Shown: in pieces, positions 36,575 through 45,769 of the stretch
How positions within the stretch are numbered: position 1 is the first letter of the stretch
Layout of the letters: the number at the start of each line of letters is the position of its first letter
From: a bacterium
GTDB taxonomy: Bacteria > Patescibacteriota > Minisyncoccia > Phycocordibacterales > UBA2100
NCBI GenBank assembly: GCA_030674455.1
Contig: JAUSGQ010000028.1
Coordinates: 1-55,498, forward strand
Length of the DNA stretch: 55,498 bases
Direction of reading: 5' to 3'
Translations under genes and position numbers: made by a program
Notes under the pieces: generated by a model
The model's database searches: none
What the model was told of the DNA's origin: nothing
The model's input: only the letters and a program-made list of their open reading frames with translations

Positions 36575-38538
36575 ATGCTTACTATGACGGGGATGACGAT
36601 TGGTCTTTTCATTGTCCTCGATAAGAGAAATCGTGAGACGGATTCAGCCAAGTCTTCTCTTGCGTTGTCTAAGTCTGCCGCTCGGGGGTTCCTCATTGAG
36701 CCCTCGACGCTCTTTCTTATAATTAGGCGCGTCTGGTCCATAAGGTCTTTGTTGTCGCGCAGGTAAACGAATCCGCGGGAAATAATGTCGGGAGATTTGT
36801 GAAGCTTGCCCGTTCGGCGGTCAATCGTGGCTACAACGACGCAAAAACCTTCCTGGCCGAGCGCTTTTCTGTCGCGCATCAGTACATCTGAAAGTTCAGA
36901 GACAGTATGTCCTTCAACGACGCGTAATTCAGAAGGCGCCTTCATCGGCAATTTCACGATTTTCTCTCCGCCATTCTGTATCTCGATTATCGAGCCGTTG
37001 TCCGGAACAATTATATTTTTCTCCGGAACGCCAAGTTCTTCTGCAAGGTCGGCATGCACGCGCAGCATGTAGTGATAACCGTGAAGCGGAACAAAGAACT
37101 TCGGTTTGATCTGCCGGTGTATCCACGCAGCTTCCTCGCGGTTGCCGTGGCCGGATGCGTGTACATCGCTCGTGTGGTACGTGATTATATGCGCGCCCTG
37201 GCGCGAGAGATTATCCTTGAGCTTCTGCACAGCGCGTTCGTTGCCTGGAATAACTGAAGATGAAAGCACGACAGTGTCATTCGTATTAATGCGTATAAAT
37301 TTATGGCTCTTGTTGCCGATTCGCATGAGCGAAGCGAATTCGTCGCCCTGCGCGCCGGTTGCGAGGATGATAAGTTTTTCTTGCGGATATTGAGGCATGT
37401 TTTCAACGGCGACTACCGTTTCATCTTTGTGCTTCAGCATTCCGAGTTCGCGGACTATCTCGATATTCGTGCGCATTGAGCGCCCGTCTATGATAATTTT
37501 CTTTCCGTATTTCTCCGCGAGCCGCACTATGAGCATGAGCCGCTCAAGCTGGGAAGCGAATGTGCCGATGATAAGGCGGCCTTTTGCAGGTCGCGCAATA
37601 ATTTCCTCAAGCGTGCGATACACATTTCTTTCTGGTATGGAAAATCCCGGCTGCCACACGTTGGTGCTGTCCATGAGAAGCGCAAGAACTTTGCGCTTGT
37701 GGAACATAGAAAATTCTTTTTTCTCCGCATCGCTGGGCTCCTTTCCGTCGTGGTCCAGCTTGATGTCTCCGGTGAAGACAAGGTCGCCCCATGGAGTCTC
37801 AATAATTACGCCCATGGAATCGGGAACGGTATGAGTTACCGCGAAAAATCGAATTGTCGCTTTCCCCAGTCTTAACGTTTCGTCCTTTTCAACTTCGCGG
37901 ATGCTGATTTCTCTCATCTGGGAGAATTCTTCTTGGCGTTTCTTTATCATCATTCCCGTCAGCTTTCGCGTGTAGATAATCGGATTGCCGATGCGGTCGA
38001 CGATATAGGGAATGCCGCCGATGTGGTCTAAGTGGCCGTGCGTAATGATGAGTCCCCGGATTTTATCGCGATTTTCCTCAACGTAGCCCGTATTCGGAAG
38101 AATGTAATCAATTCCCGGAGTATCCTGCTCGCTGAATGCAAAGCCGCAATCCACGAGCAATATATCGCCTCCGAACTCGACTGCCGTCATGTTGCGTCCG
38201 ATTTCTTCAACTCCACCCAATGGAATAATGCGCACGGTGTCTTCCGCCGGCTTCGGCACTGGGGCTGATTGCGCCCGTCCGCGCGTGTCGGATGAGCGAT
38301 GATGTTCCACCTTAGTGCGCGTGCGGCGCGGCGGTCGTGCCTGATGAGAAGCGCCGAAACTTCGGCGGCCCGGCCTTGCTGGCCTGTGGGCGGGAATTCG
38401 GCCGGGATGCGCAGGAGGAGCGCCCGCAGCTCGTGTCGCGCGCGGCTTGTAGACGCTCGCGCGCGCCTGCAGAGGGGCAGGAGCGTCGCTTGCGGTATTT
38501 GTTTTTGTCTGATTGGTATTTGAACCGGTTGTGTCCAT
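36571..38538 (-). CDS. rnj: Ribonuclease J
   Basis: Metallo-beta-lactamase ribonuclease with 5'-3' exo and endo activity, central to mRNA decay in bacteria lacking RNase E. From ATG 38538 the product has 655 residues. The first 95 are a basic, Pro/Arg/Ala-rich disordered extension (GAPPAHPGRIPAHRPARPGR), then VRIIPLGGVEEIGRN, zinc motif THGHLDHIGG, TGDIKLDHD, the beta-CASP domain (LMDSTNVWQPG) and HASGHGNREE. The long basic tail is a common CPR/actinobacterial variation and may bind RNA. Thirty more codons upstream are open but unlikely. Confidence 0.92.
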   Translation of the reverse strand: MDTTGSNTNQTKTNTASDAPAPLQARASVYKPRATRAAGAPPAHPGRIPAHRPARPGRRSFGASHQARPPRRTRTKVEHHRSSDTRGRAQSAPVPKPAEDTVRIIPLGGVEEIGRNMTAVEFGGDILLVDCGFAFSEQDTPGIDYILPNTGYVEENRDKIRGLIITHGHLDHIGGIPYIVDRIGNPIIYTRKLTGMMIKKRQEEFSQMREISIREVEKDETLRLGKATIRFFAVTHTVPDSMGVIIETPWGDLVFTGDIKLDHDGKEPSDAEKKEFSMFHKRKVLALLMDSTNVWQPGFSIPERNVYRTLEEIIARPAKGRLIIGTFASQLERLMLIVRLAEKYGKKIIIDGRSMRTNIEIVRELGMLKHKDETVVAVENMPQYPQEKLIILATGAQGDEFASLMRIGNKSHKFIRINTNDTVVLSSSVIPGNERAVQKLKDNLSRQGAHIITYHTSDVHASGHGNREEAAWIHRQIKPKFFVPLHGYHYMLRVHADLAEELGVPEKNIIVPDNGSIIEIQNGGEKIVKLPMKAPSELRVVEGHTVSELSDVLMRDRKALGQEGFCVVVATIDRRTGKLHKSPDIISRGFVYLRDNKDLMDQTRLIIRKSVEGSMRNPRAADLDNAREDLAESVSRFLLSRTMKRPIVIPVIVSI

Positions 38539-38563
38539 ACTGTTTGTTAAAGTTAGGTTGTGA

Positions 38564-40363
38564 TTAAATTTGGTTAGTTTTGCTGGTAAAGAAGTTCCAT
38601 ACTCGTTCGGTGTCGCTGTACCATTCATTCACGTTCTGGAATCGTTCAGACGGCGTTGTTAAAGCACCCAGGCGGACACCGAGCAGAGATTTAGGCACGA
38701 CATAGATAAATTCCGGAGAGTAAATAAAGATAGACGGCTGTTCCTTAACGATTATCGACTCGAATGATTTATAAAGCGAATCTCGCTCGCTTCTCGAAAC
38801 GAGTGCCCGCGCGCTCGAGAGAAGGGAATCCGTTTTGGTGTTCGCATACATTGCCAAGTTAAGCCCCGGGTCGTTGCGCTGGCTCGAATGCCAAAAGGCA
38901 AACAAGTCGATGGTGCGGCCGACGACTTCTCCGAATAAAATCGCGTCGTATGCGCGCGGCCTGATGATGTTCGTGTTAAGTTCCGAAAGCGGATATATCT
39001 TCACGTTTACCTGAACTCCAGCCGCTCTCCAAAATTCTGCTATTTTGTTTGCCGTCGCAGAGAGTTCCGGAGAATCCGATGTCGCGAGAGAGATGGAAAG
39101 TGTCTGTTTCTTCTTTTTCCATACGCCGGCTTTCTGGTCGTATGCCCACCCTCCCTTAGAAAGGATGTCGCGCGCCTTTTGAGCCCTCTCCGATGCGCTA
39201 AGCGAGCCGCTGGATTTCGGCGATTGATGATTGCTAATGACGCCGGGCGGTATCGGACCCTCGAGCACGACGCCGTAGCCCTTAAGAACGGAATCAACGA
39301 TTGCCGTTTTATCTATTGCCGCATTGAGCGCGGAACGCACAGAAGCATCTGCAAGCACGGGAGCGTGACCCTGATTGAAGAAGACGCCGAACACGCGGGG
39401 GAGCGGAACATTCATCACAACGCTGTTATCCAAATTCAATAAAGGAAGTCCCGCCGGCGTGATACTCGCTATGCCGCCGACTTTCCCCGAATTGAACGCT
39501 TTGATGAGCGCATCTTCATTGGGATAAAATATGAAATTAATTTTATTGATATAAGGAACTCCAAGAGTAAATTTATCGAACGCCGAAAGGGAATAGCTTG
39601 TCGCCGCCCCCGTGCCGTCCGTCTGCAACGATGTGACTTTATAGGTGCCGCTTCCGATAGGATGCGTATTGAGCGGATGAAAAGGGAATTCTTCCGAACT
39701 CACAGAACTCCACAAATGCTTGGGCAAGATGCCGATAGACGTGTTCTCGAGAAACGGTGCGTATGCGTGTTGGAGTTTAAATACGACAGTTTGCCGGTCC
39801 GGGCTTGAGACAGAGACGCCTTCCCAGTCTGCGCGGCGCGGGCTTTTGATTTCGGGATTTTGTATCGTTTGTATCGTAAAAAGAACGTCATCAGCCGTGA
39901 GCGATGTCCCGTCGTGGAATTTTGCGTCTTCCCGAATGGTGAATGTGTAGGTGGTGCCATCCGGCGCAATTGTGTAACTCTCGGCAAGGTCGGGAATAAT
40001 GGATTCTCCGTTAGAGGAGGTATCGGGAAGGCCGGGAACCGTCCTCATTAATCCCGAAAAGACCAACTGCGTCAGGTCCTCGTCGGACTGCGAAAGTGCG
40101 AGAACCGGATTAATAAAGCGCGGCGGCTCAACAATTCCTTCGGTCAGGGTACCGCCCTCCGCGGGTACGCTCACAGAAACAGCGCTGTTAACTCCCGAAA
40201 GCAGCCCAAGCGCGCTTAGTGCAAGCGTTGCCGAGAAAATGTATAAAACAAGCCTTTCGCCCGGGCTAAATGCACGCAAGCGGTTCTCAAGTTTTGACAA
40301 ATGCACAACGCTTCGCGCGCGCGTAAGCTTTGCGGCTAATTCTTCACGTGTTCCGAATTCCAT
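38564..40363 (-). CDS. Peptide/oligosaccharide ABC-type solute-binding protein (family 5)
   Basis: 599 residues. A cytosolic N-terminus of about 38 residues, one membrane segment (about 39-60, LVLYIFSATLALSALGLLSGV), then the SBP_bac_5 fold: GGTLTEGIVEPPRFINPVLA, DLAESYTIAPDGTTYTFTIR, DAKFHDGTSLTADDVLFTIQ and PIGSGTYKV. Family members (OppA, DppA) bind peptides. It has an uncleaved-type anchor and no lipobox. No permease or ATPase gene is in the window. Confidence 0.88.
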   Translation of the reverse strand: MEFGTREELAAKLTRARSVVHLSKLENRLRAFSPGERLVLYIFSATLALSALGLLSGVNSAVSVSVPAEGGTLTEGIVEPPRFINPVLALSQSDEDLTQLVFSGLMRTVPGLPDTSSNGESIIPDLAESYTIAPDGTTYTFTIREDAKFHDGTSLTADDVLFTIQTIQNPEIKSPRRADWEGVSVSSPDRQTVVFKLQHAYAPFLENTSIGILPKHLWSSVSSEEFPFHPLNTHPIGSGTYKVTSLQTDGTGAATSYSLSAFDKFTLGVPYINKINFIFYPNEDALIKAFNSGKVGGIASITPAGLPLLNLDNSVVMNVPLPRVFGVFFNQGHAPVLADASVRSALNAAIDKTAIVDSVLKGYGVVLEGPIPPGVISNHQSPKSSGSLSASERAQKARDILSKGGWAYDQKAGVWKKKKQTLSISLATSDSPELSATANKIAEFWRAAGVQVNVKIYPLSELNTNIIRPRAYDAILFGEVVGRTIDLFAFWHSSQRNDPGLNLAMYANTKTDSLLSSARALVSRSERDSLYKSFESIIVKEQPSIFIYSPEFIYVVPKSLLGVRLGALTTPSERFQNVNEWYSDTERVWNFFTSKTNQI

Positions 40364-40506
40364 GACGATAACGATTATCTAATGTCTAGAAATGCTGGTA
40401 ATAATAAGTTCTGAAATTATGTGCGCTTACAACTCGCAATAAACCCCCACGCCTATCACACACAAAGGCGATGCTTCAGAGTGAAGCAAGAAAGCAATTC
40501 AATTGA

Positions 40507-40740
40507 TTAGCTTATGAGCAGATTAACGAGAGCCGATAGTGCAAAGAGAATGCCAAGAATGATGGTAGCAAAGAATAAAGTCTTCTCCAAGCCCCTGCGC
40601 GTGTGGAATCCGGAACTGAAGTTGTCGGCTCCGAATGCGCCGCCTAATGATGCGCCGGTGTGCTGCAATAGAATCGCTAATATAAGAAGCACCGAAAGCG
40701 CTATCTGCAAATACGGCAGTATGCCTTGGAGAGCTACCAT
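40507..40740 (-). CDS. secG: Preprotein translocase subunit SecG
   Basis: 77 residues from ATG 40740. Two membrane segments (ILPYLQIALSVLLILAILLQ; TLFFATIILGILFALSALVNLL) flank the typical cytosolic Gly-rich loop LLQHTGASLGGAFGADNFSS with a GLEK turn. It completes the SecYEG channel used by SecA, whose gene begins at the right edge of this window. An open extension of 12 codons upstream is less SecG-like. Confidence 0.85.
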   Translation of the reverse strand: MVALQGILPYLQIALSVLLILAILLQHTGASLGGAFGADNFSSGFHTRRGLEKTLFFATIILGILFALSALVNLLIS

Positions 40741-40846
40741 TAAAAAAAGTGTAGCACGTGTGAAGAAGCAAATCAAATTCCGCGCGCCCGATTCCCTAGA
40801 TTTGAATACTAATTACAATTATACACCATGAAACTAAGTTGTCAAG

Positions 40847-40874
40847 TTGCGACAAAACGGGGATGACATATAAT
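40847..40874 (+). promoter_or_regulatory. groES-groEL promoter
   Basis: TTGCGA (40847-40852), 16 bases, TATAAT (40869-40874). The leader to groES (about 110 bases) contains hairpin-forming repeats: GCGGT...ACCGC and CTGTCTGCGTG...CACGCACAGGCAG. No CIRCE operator (TTAGCACTC-N9-GAGTGCTAA) is seen. Confidence 0.6.
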
Positions 40875-40992
40875 CCCCAAGCTTTGCGGTGGAAAACCGC
40901 CTACCTGTCTGCGTGCCTGCCTGAGCGGGTACGCCTGCAGTCAGGTGAATCACGCACAGGCAGATTACAAGATTAAGAGTCATTAAGACCCT

Positions 40993-41319
40993 ATGAAGAA
41001 ACAATCCGATATTACTAAAAAGATAATCCAGCCTCTTGCCGACAGAGTTCTGGTTAAGCGCGTAGATTCCGACGACAAGAAATCTCCGGCCGGTATTATC
41101 ATCCCCGACACCGCGCAGAAAGAAAAATCGAAGATCGGACTCGTAGTCGCAGTCGGCCCCGGCAGATACGGCGACGAAGGAGATTTAATTCCCATGACGA
41201 TAAAGGTAGGTTCTAAAGTAGTCTTTAATTCCGGCTGGGATAATGAAGTTGATATGGGAGAAGATGACGAGGAATTTTTCCTCGTTAAAGAAAGCGATAT
41301 TTTAGCTGTCATCAAATAA
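40993..41319 (+). CDS. groS: Co-chaperonin GroES
   Basis: 108 residues; caps the GroEL chamber during folding. IQPLADRVLVKRVDSDDKKSPAGIII carries the mobile-loop start (given here as PLADRVLVKRV and SPAGIIIPDTA), then VVAVGPGR and a C-terminal EEFFLVKESDILAVI. A ten-residue basic N-terminal extension makes it slightly longer than usual. Co-transcribed with groEL 44 bases downstream; the spacer contains ACCTATAACC-type heptad repeats. Confidence 0.95.
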   Translation: MKKQSDITKKIIQPLADRVLVKRVDSDDKKSPAGIIIPDTAQKEKSKIGLVVAVGPGRYGDEGDLIPMTIKVGSKVVFNSGWDNEVDMGEDDEEFFLVKESDILAVIK

Positions 41320-41363
41320 GTATTTATTAATACCTGTAACCTATAACCTAAAACCTATAACCT

Positions 41364-43025
41364 ATGTCTGCCAAACAAGTAATTTTCGACGAAGAAGTGC
41401 GAAGCGCGCTTAAGAGAGGAGTTGATGTCGTCGCGGGCGCGGTGCGAGTAACGCTTGGGCCGCGAGGCCGCAATGTGGCACTGGACAAGTCTTGGGGCGG
41501 GCCGACCATCACGAATGACGGCGTAACAATCGCGAAAGAAATCACGCTTGCCGACAAATTCGAGAATATGGGCGCCTCTATCGTTAAAGAAGTCGCCACC
41601 AAAACGAACGACAAAGCGGGCGACGGCACGACAACCGCCGTGGTTCTTACCCAGGCAATAGTTCACGAAGGTTTGAAGCGCACAGCGATGGGTGCCAACG
41701 CGATGATAGTGCGCCGCGGAATCGAGCAAGCAGCCAAAGACGCGGTAGAGGCACTGAAAGATATGTCACGTCCTGTAAAGGGCAAGCTCGACATCCGCCA
41801 GGTTGCTTCTATTTCCGCCGAATCCGAAGAGTTGGGAAAGACCATCGCCGATACGGTAGAGAAGGTGGGCAAAGACGGCGTTGTTACAGTCGAGGAGTCG
41901 CAGACCTTCGGCATTGATTCCGATTTTGTTGAAGGAATGGAATTCGACAAGGGATACGTTTCTCCATACATGATAACTAACGCAGAGAGAATGGAAGCGG
42001 AAATGAAAGACCCGTCGATTCTTATTACCGACAAAAAGATCTCAACCGTTAAAGACATTCTGCCGCTTTTGGAGAAATTGGCACAATCGGGGAAGAAAGA
42101 ATTGCTCATTATTGCGGATGATGTGGACGGCGAGGCGCTCGCAACGTTTGTGGTAAACAAACTGCGCGGCATTTTCAGCGTACTCGCGGTTAAGGCTCCT
42201 GGATACGGCGACAGAAAGAAAGAAATGCTGGCTGACATTGCCATTACAGTTGGTGCGCAAGTCGTGTCGGAAGACCTCGGGATCAAAATTGAAAATGCCG
42301 ACTTATCCATGCTCGGCCGCGCCAATCGGGTAGTTGCAACGAAAGATTCGACGGTTCTCGTCGGCGGTAAGGGTAAGAAATCTGATATCGTGGCGCGCAT
42401 CGCCTCGCTGCGAAAGCAATCGGAGAATTCTGATTCGAAATTCGATAAGGAGAAACTCGATGAACGCGTGGCGAAACTTTCCGGCGGCGTTGCTGTCATT
42501 CGAGTCGGAGCGGCCACGGAAACAGAAATGAAGTACCTGAAAGACAAAATCGAAGATGCTGTAAACGCGACTAAAGCCGCCATTGCCGAGGGCATTGTTC
42601 CCGGCGGCGGAGCAGCTCTTGCGAAGGTAGGCGAGAAGCTTCTTAAGAAAATCGATGCAAAGGCGCACGACGAATACACGATCGGATATCGCATACTGCT
42701 TTCAGCGCTTGCCGCGCCTCTTCTTCAAATTGCGAAGAATTCAGGGCGAGAGGATGGCGCCGTCATATTGCGCGAGGTAATTAAAAAGGGCGGAGCGTTT
42801 GGATTTAACGCCAGCGCAGAAGCAGAATCGGAAGAGGGATATATCGTTGACATGTTCGAAGCGGGCATCATCGACCCGGTCAAGGTTACGAGAAGCTGTG
42901 TGGAAAACGCGGCTTCAGCCGCCGCTGTCCTTTTGACCACTGAAGCTGCGGTTGCCGACATCCCTGAGGAAAAGAAAGCTGCCCCTGGCGGCATGCCGGG
43001 AGGAATGGGAGGGGAGGACTACTAA
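41364..43025 (+). CDS. groL: Chaperonin GroEL
   Basis: 553 residues, complete. ATP-binding TLGPRGRNV and [12 protein letters not shown] (Asp essential for hydrolysis), the hinge region and C-terminal GGM-type tail GGMPGGMGG. Standard length and domain order; forms the double-ring folding chamber with GroES. Only one copy in the window. Confidence 0.97.
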   Translation: MSAKQVIFDEEVRSALKRGVDVVAGAVRVTLGPRGRNVALDKSWGGPTITNDGVTIAKEITLADKFENMGASIVKEVATKTNDKAGDGTTTAVVLTQAIVHEGLKRTAMGANAMIVRRGIEQAAKDAVEALKDMSRPVKGKLDIRQVASISAESEELGKTIADTVEKVGKDGVVTVEESQTFGIDSDFVEGMEFDKGYVSPYMITNAERMEAEMKDPSILITDKKISTVKDILPLLEKLAQSGKKELLIIADDVDGEALATFVVNKLRGIFSVLAVKAPGYGDRKKEMLADIAITVGAQVVSEDLGIKIENADLSMLGRANRVVATKDSTVLVGGKGKKSDIVARIASLRKQSENSDSKFDKEKLDERVAKLSGGVAVIRVGAATETEMKYLKDKIEDAVNATKAAIAEGIVPGGGAALAKVGEKLLKKIDAKAHDEYTIGYRILLSALAAPLLQIAKNSGREDGAVILREVIKKGGAFGFNASAEAESEEGYIVDMFEAGIIDPVKVTRSCVENAASAAAVLLTTEAAVADIPEEKKAAPGGMPGGMGGEDY

Positions 43026-43028
43026 GTT

Positions 43029-43160
43029 CCAATCTACAAATGGATTCCAATCTACAAATATCTACCAATAAATAAGGCTCACATTTGTAGCCCTTCGCCC
43101 GCCTGCGCCGAGGCTTCGGCGGGCAGGTAGCATTCGGATGATTCGTAGATTGGGACATAT
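43029..43160. repeat. MITE-like CCAATCTACAAAT element after groEL
   Basis: CCAATCTACAAAT twice (43029-43041, 43047-43059) and ATTCGTAGATTGGGACATAT at the right end (43141-43160). A GCCTGCGCCGAGGCTTCGGC palindrome lies in the middle. Ends match the element at 14421-14507. Confidence 0.65.
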
Positions 43161-43179
43161 GCCTATTTCGGCGAAATGC

Positions 43180-43185
43180 TATAAT
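43180..43185 (+). promoter_or_regulatory. Extended -10 (TGCTATAAT), leaderless distance
   Basis: TATAAT preceded by TGC ends 6 bases before ATG 43192. Confidence 0.6.
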
Positions 43186-43191
43186 TACCAC

Positions 43192-43353
43192 ATGGGTAAT
43201 TCAGTCAAAAAGAAGAACGTCGGCAAACGAGCAGGTTCCGGCAGCAAGGATGATTTGAAAGTCATTAAAAAGGAGCTGAAAGCAGAATCTGAACGATTAA
43301 AAGCGCTCGAAGTTCGAGTCGGAGCTATTGAGCAGAATTTATTAGGTAATTAA
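43192..43353 (+). CDS. Small coiled-coil protein, 53 residues
   Basis: Unrecognised small protein: Lys-rich start (MGNSVKKKNVGKRAGSGSKD) followed by a charged helix with hydrophobic heptads (LKVIKKELKAESERLKALEV, VGAIEQNLL). It has its own extended -10 box at leaderless distance and precedes lemA by 14 bases, so it is probably expressed with the lemA-htpX operon. Function unknown. Confidence 0.6.
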   Translation: MGNSVKKKNVGKRAGSGSKDDLKVIKKELKAESERLKALEVRVGAIEQNLLGN

Positions 43354-43367
43354 TAACTGATTAAAAT

Positions 43368-43928
43368 ATGGAGACATCATACATTCTACTTGGCATCGTA
43401 GTCGTTATCGGGCTTTGGGTAGTTTTTGCATATAACCGTTTTGTTACGTTTGTAAACCGCGTCAAAGAAGCCTGGGCTGACATCGACGTGCAGCTGAAGC
43501 GCCGCTACGACCTCATTCCGAATTTGGTGGAGGCCGTAAAGGGGTACGTTCAACATGAGCGCGGGACGTTGGAAAAAGTTACAGAGGCGCGGACTAAGGC
43601 AATGGGCGCTACGACGGTAGCGGAACACGCAGAGGCCGAAAACATGCTTACAGGGGCATTGAAATCTCTGTTCGCAGTTTCCGAGGCGTATCCGGACCTG
43701 AAAGCGAACACAAACTTTATAGAACTCCAGCGGGAGCTTTCTGATACGGAAAATAAGATCCAGGCCGCACGCAGGTTTTACAATGGCGTGGTGCAGGAAT
43801 TAAGCGTTGCTCTCGAATCGTTCCCGTCCAATATCATTGGAAAGGCATTTGGCTTTGCGGCGAGAGACTATTTCGAGCTCGGGGCCGAAGAGCAGGCAGC
43901 AAAACAGCCTGTTAAAGTCAGTTTCTAG
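43368..43928 (+). CDS. lemA: LemA family protein
   Basis: 186 residues. Short outside start, one membrane helix (about 5-25, LLGIVVVIGLWVVFAYNRFV), then the helical LemA bundle with AWADIDVQLKRRYDLIPNLVE, ANTNFIELQRELSDTENKI and RRFYNGVVQEL. LemA proteins commonly stand beside HtpX or TPM-domain genes and are thought to take part in envelope stress or quality control; the molecular role is not settled. Operon: lemA, DUF3137, htpX. Confidence 0.93.
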   Translation: METSYILLGIVVVIGLWVVFAYNRFVTFVNRVKEAWADIDVQLKRRYDLIPNLVEAVKGYVQHERGTLEKVTEARTKAMGATTVAEHAEAENMLTGALKSLFAVSEAYPDLKANTNFIELQRELSDTENKIQAARRFYNGVVQELSVALESFPSNIIGKAFGFAARDYFELGAEEQAAKQPVKVSF

Positions 43929-43957
43929 ATACTGCGGGATTTGAACCGCGTTTTCAG

Positions 43958-44785
43958 ATGACCTATAAGTTAGTAGAACCTGAGATTACAAATATCGCAA
44001 AAGCAACGTGGCTAGTCTATAAGGACGCATGGAATAAAGTAAGTACCAAATGGGAATTTTGGGCGATTTTCCTGCTCTTAGTTGTCTTTTTTTGGTATGT
44101 GATCCCTATCATTCTTATTATCTCGTCAATTGTAATACAGTTTTATTTAAGATCTACTTTTTGGAAACAGTTAGCGAAAGTAAATGGATGGCAATATAAG
44201 GATGTATTGCTAAGGTCATTTGTTCTAGAGCGCGGTCGTTCACCGGTTGAAGAATCGGGAATAATGTTTGAACAGGGACACGGAAGGGCCATTACGCATG
44301 AAATCGAAGGAGTTATCGAAGGTCGGCACTTTAGGATTTTTAATTACCAGTTTAACGTTGGCCATGGAAAAAGTAGAGATACTTATTATTACACCGTTTT
44401 CCACTTCAAGTTCAATGGTTTGTTCCCTCACCTTTATTTAAACAATAAAAATAACGCTTGGAGCATAAGCGCTGGCGAAAAGATTCCGCTTCCCGCAGAA
44501 TTCGAAAAGGAGTTTTCCTTATCCGCGCCTCGAAAATATGAAATTGAAGCATTAGAGATATTCACGCCTGATGTTCTGGCCAAGCTGCTTGACGACAATT
44601 TTCCTCACGATGTTGAATTTACCGGCCATGACGTGTATATTTTTACCGACGGTCAGATTAATAATTTCGAGCAATTTGAGAAAGAACTTAATTACGCTCT
44701 GGAACTCGAGGATTTATTCGATGAAAAATTGGACACACATAAATTTCAACAAATCGGTGATATGCCTTATAGTTTAACGCTATGA
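43958..44785 (+). CDS. DUF3137-family membrane protein
   Basis: 275 residues. A paired hydrophobic region (about 33-66, FWAIFLLLVVFFWYVIPIIL, then ISSIVIQFYL) followed by a soluble domain with GRAITHEIEGVIEGRHFRIF, YYYTVFHFKF and FTGHDVYIFTDG. This arrangement fits DUF3137 (galanin-like region absent), which regularly accompanies LemA. The TGA overlaps the htpX ATG (ATGA), which suggests coupled translation. Confidence 0.75.
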   Translation: MTYKLVEPEITNIAKATWLVYKDAWNKVSTKWEFWAIFLLLVVFFWYVIPIILIISSIVIQFYLRSTFWKQLAKVNGWQYKDVLLRSFVLERGRSPVEESGIMFEQGHGRAITHEIEGVIEGRHFRIFNYQFNVGHGKSRDTYYYTVFHFKFNGLFPHLYLNNKNNAWSISAGEKIPLPAEFEKEFSLSAPRKYEIEALEIFTPDVLAKLLDDNFPHDVEFTGHDVYIFTDGQINNFEQFEKELNYALELEDLFDEKLDTHKFQQIGDMPYSLTL

Positions 44786-45675
44786 CAACGCTTTACACTC
44801 AACAAAGCAGGAACGTATTCCGAACATGGGTCTTAATGACTGTGTTCTTACTGCTTGTTATTGCCGTTGGGTGGGCTCTTTCGGTTTATTATGGAGACGC
44901 GAACATTCTATACATCGCTGTTGCTTTCTCTCTCATAATGAATGTCGGCGCATACTGGTTTTCCGACAAAGTGGCCATTGCTTCCGTCGGAGCGCATCCT
45001 GCAGACGAAATTGAATATAAAGAATTGCACCGAATCGTGGAAAATCTCGCAATTACTGCCGGATTACCTAAGCCGCGCGTCTATATTATCGAGGATTCGG
45101 CTCCAAATGCGTTTGCGACAGGAAGGGATGCCAAGCACGCCGTCATCGCTGTTACAACGGGCTTGATGCAGCGACTGGAGCGCTCGGAACTAGAGGGCGT
45201 CATCGCGCATGAACTTTCGCACGTAGGAAATCGGGATATTTTAGTCATGACGGTCGCAGTTGTTCTTGTAGGCATTATTTCGGTCGTAGCAAATATCGCG
45301 ATTCGTACAAGTATGTTGGGCGGGCACCGAAATAATAGGAATACCGGCCCGCTCATCGCGGTTGCCGCGATTCTCGCGATGATATTGGCGCCACTTGCTG
45401 CGCAACTCATTCAAATGGCGGTGTCGCGCAAACGAGAATTCTTGGCTGATGCGTCTGGAGCGTTGCTGACGCGCTATCCTGAAGGCCTCGCCTCGGCGTT
45501 GCAAAAAATTGCTTCTTATCAATCTCCAATGCAGCGAGCGTCTACTACGACCGCTCACTTGTTTATTTCAAATCCGTTCGGCCCGCGCGAGGCTGGACAA
45601 TTTATTACGAAACTATTCAGCACGCACCCGCCCGTCGAAGAACGCATCGCCGCCCTGCAGGGGATGAAGGTATAG
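44782..45675 (+). CDS. htpX: HtpX-type M48 membrane metalloprotease
   Basis: 297 residues. Two N-terminal membrane helices (about 14-34, 42-60), zinc motif HELSH (143-147) in VIAHELSHVGNRD, a further pair of helices (VAVVLVGIISVVANIAI; LIAVAAILAMILAPLAAQLI), third-ligand Glu in KREFLADASGALL, and the closing STHPPVEERIAAL. Degrades misfolded membrane proteins in stress. Last gene of the lemA operon. Confidence 0.95.
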   Translation: MTTLYTQQSRNVFRTWVLMTVFLLLVIAVGWALSVYYGDANILYIAVAFSLIMNVGAYWFSDKVAIASVGAHPADEIEYKELHRIVENLAITAGLPKPRVYIIEDSAPNAFATGRDAKHAVIAVTTGLMQRLERSELEGVIAHELSHVGNRDILVMTVAVVLVGIISVVANIAIRTSMLGGHRNNRNTGPLIAVAAILAMILAPLAAQLIQMAVSRKREFLADASGALLTRYPEGLASALQKIASYQSPMQRASTTTAHLFISNPFGPREAGQFITKLFSTHPPVEERIAALQGMKV

Positions 45676-45743
45676 ATGTATTAAAACATTAGAAATTTTG
45701 TGCCGGTAGGACAATATTAATCAAACAATCTGATATTTTTAGT

Positions 45744-45769
45744 AAATAGGTCGATATATCGCCCTATTT
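45744..45769. repeat. CGATATATCG palindrome overlapping the stop codon of the TrpR-like gene
   Basis: AAATAGGTCGATATATCGCC plus CTATTT, 26 bases with one mismatch. The TAG stop of the minus-strand gene (45764-45766) lies inside the palindrome. Confidence 0.8.

Noticed and set aside
36571-38628. Use of the longest frame starts for RNase J, guaA, proS, AI-2E permease and MurF-like gene
   Set aside because: In each case the extra N-terminal residues lie upstream of the first family-like residues and often cover promoters, repeats or the previous gene; internal starts fit the family better.
40875-40985. CIRCE/HrcA operator before groES
   Set aside because: The inverted repeats present (CTGTCTGCGTG and CACGCACAGGCAG) do not match TTAGCACTC-N9-GAGTGCTAA.
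45676-45743. Gene or RNA between htpX and the TrpR-like gene
   Set aside because: Only AT-rich sequence is visible before the palindrome; no structure or frame can be supported.
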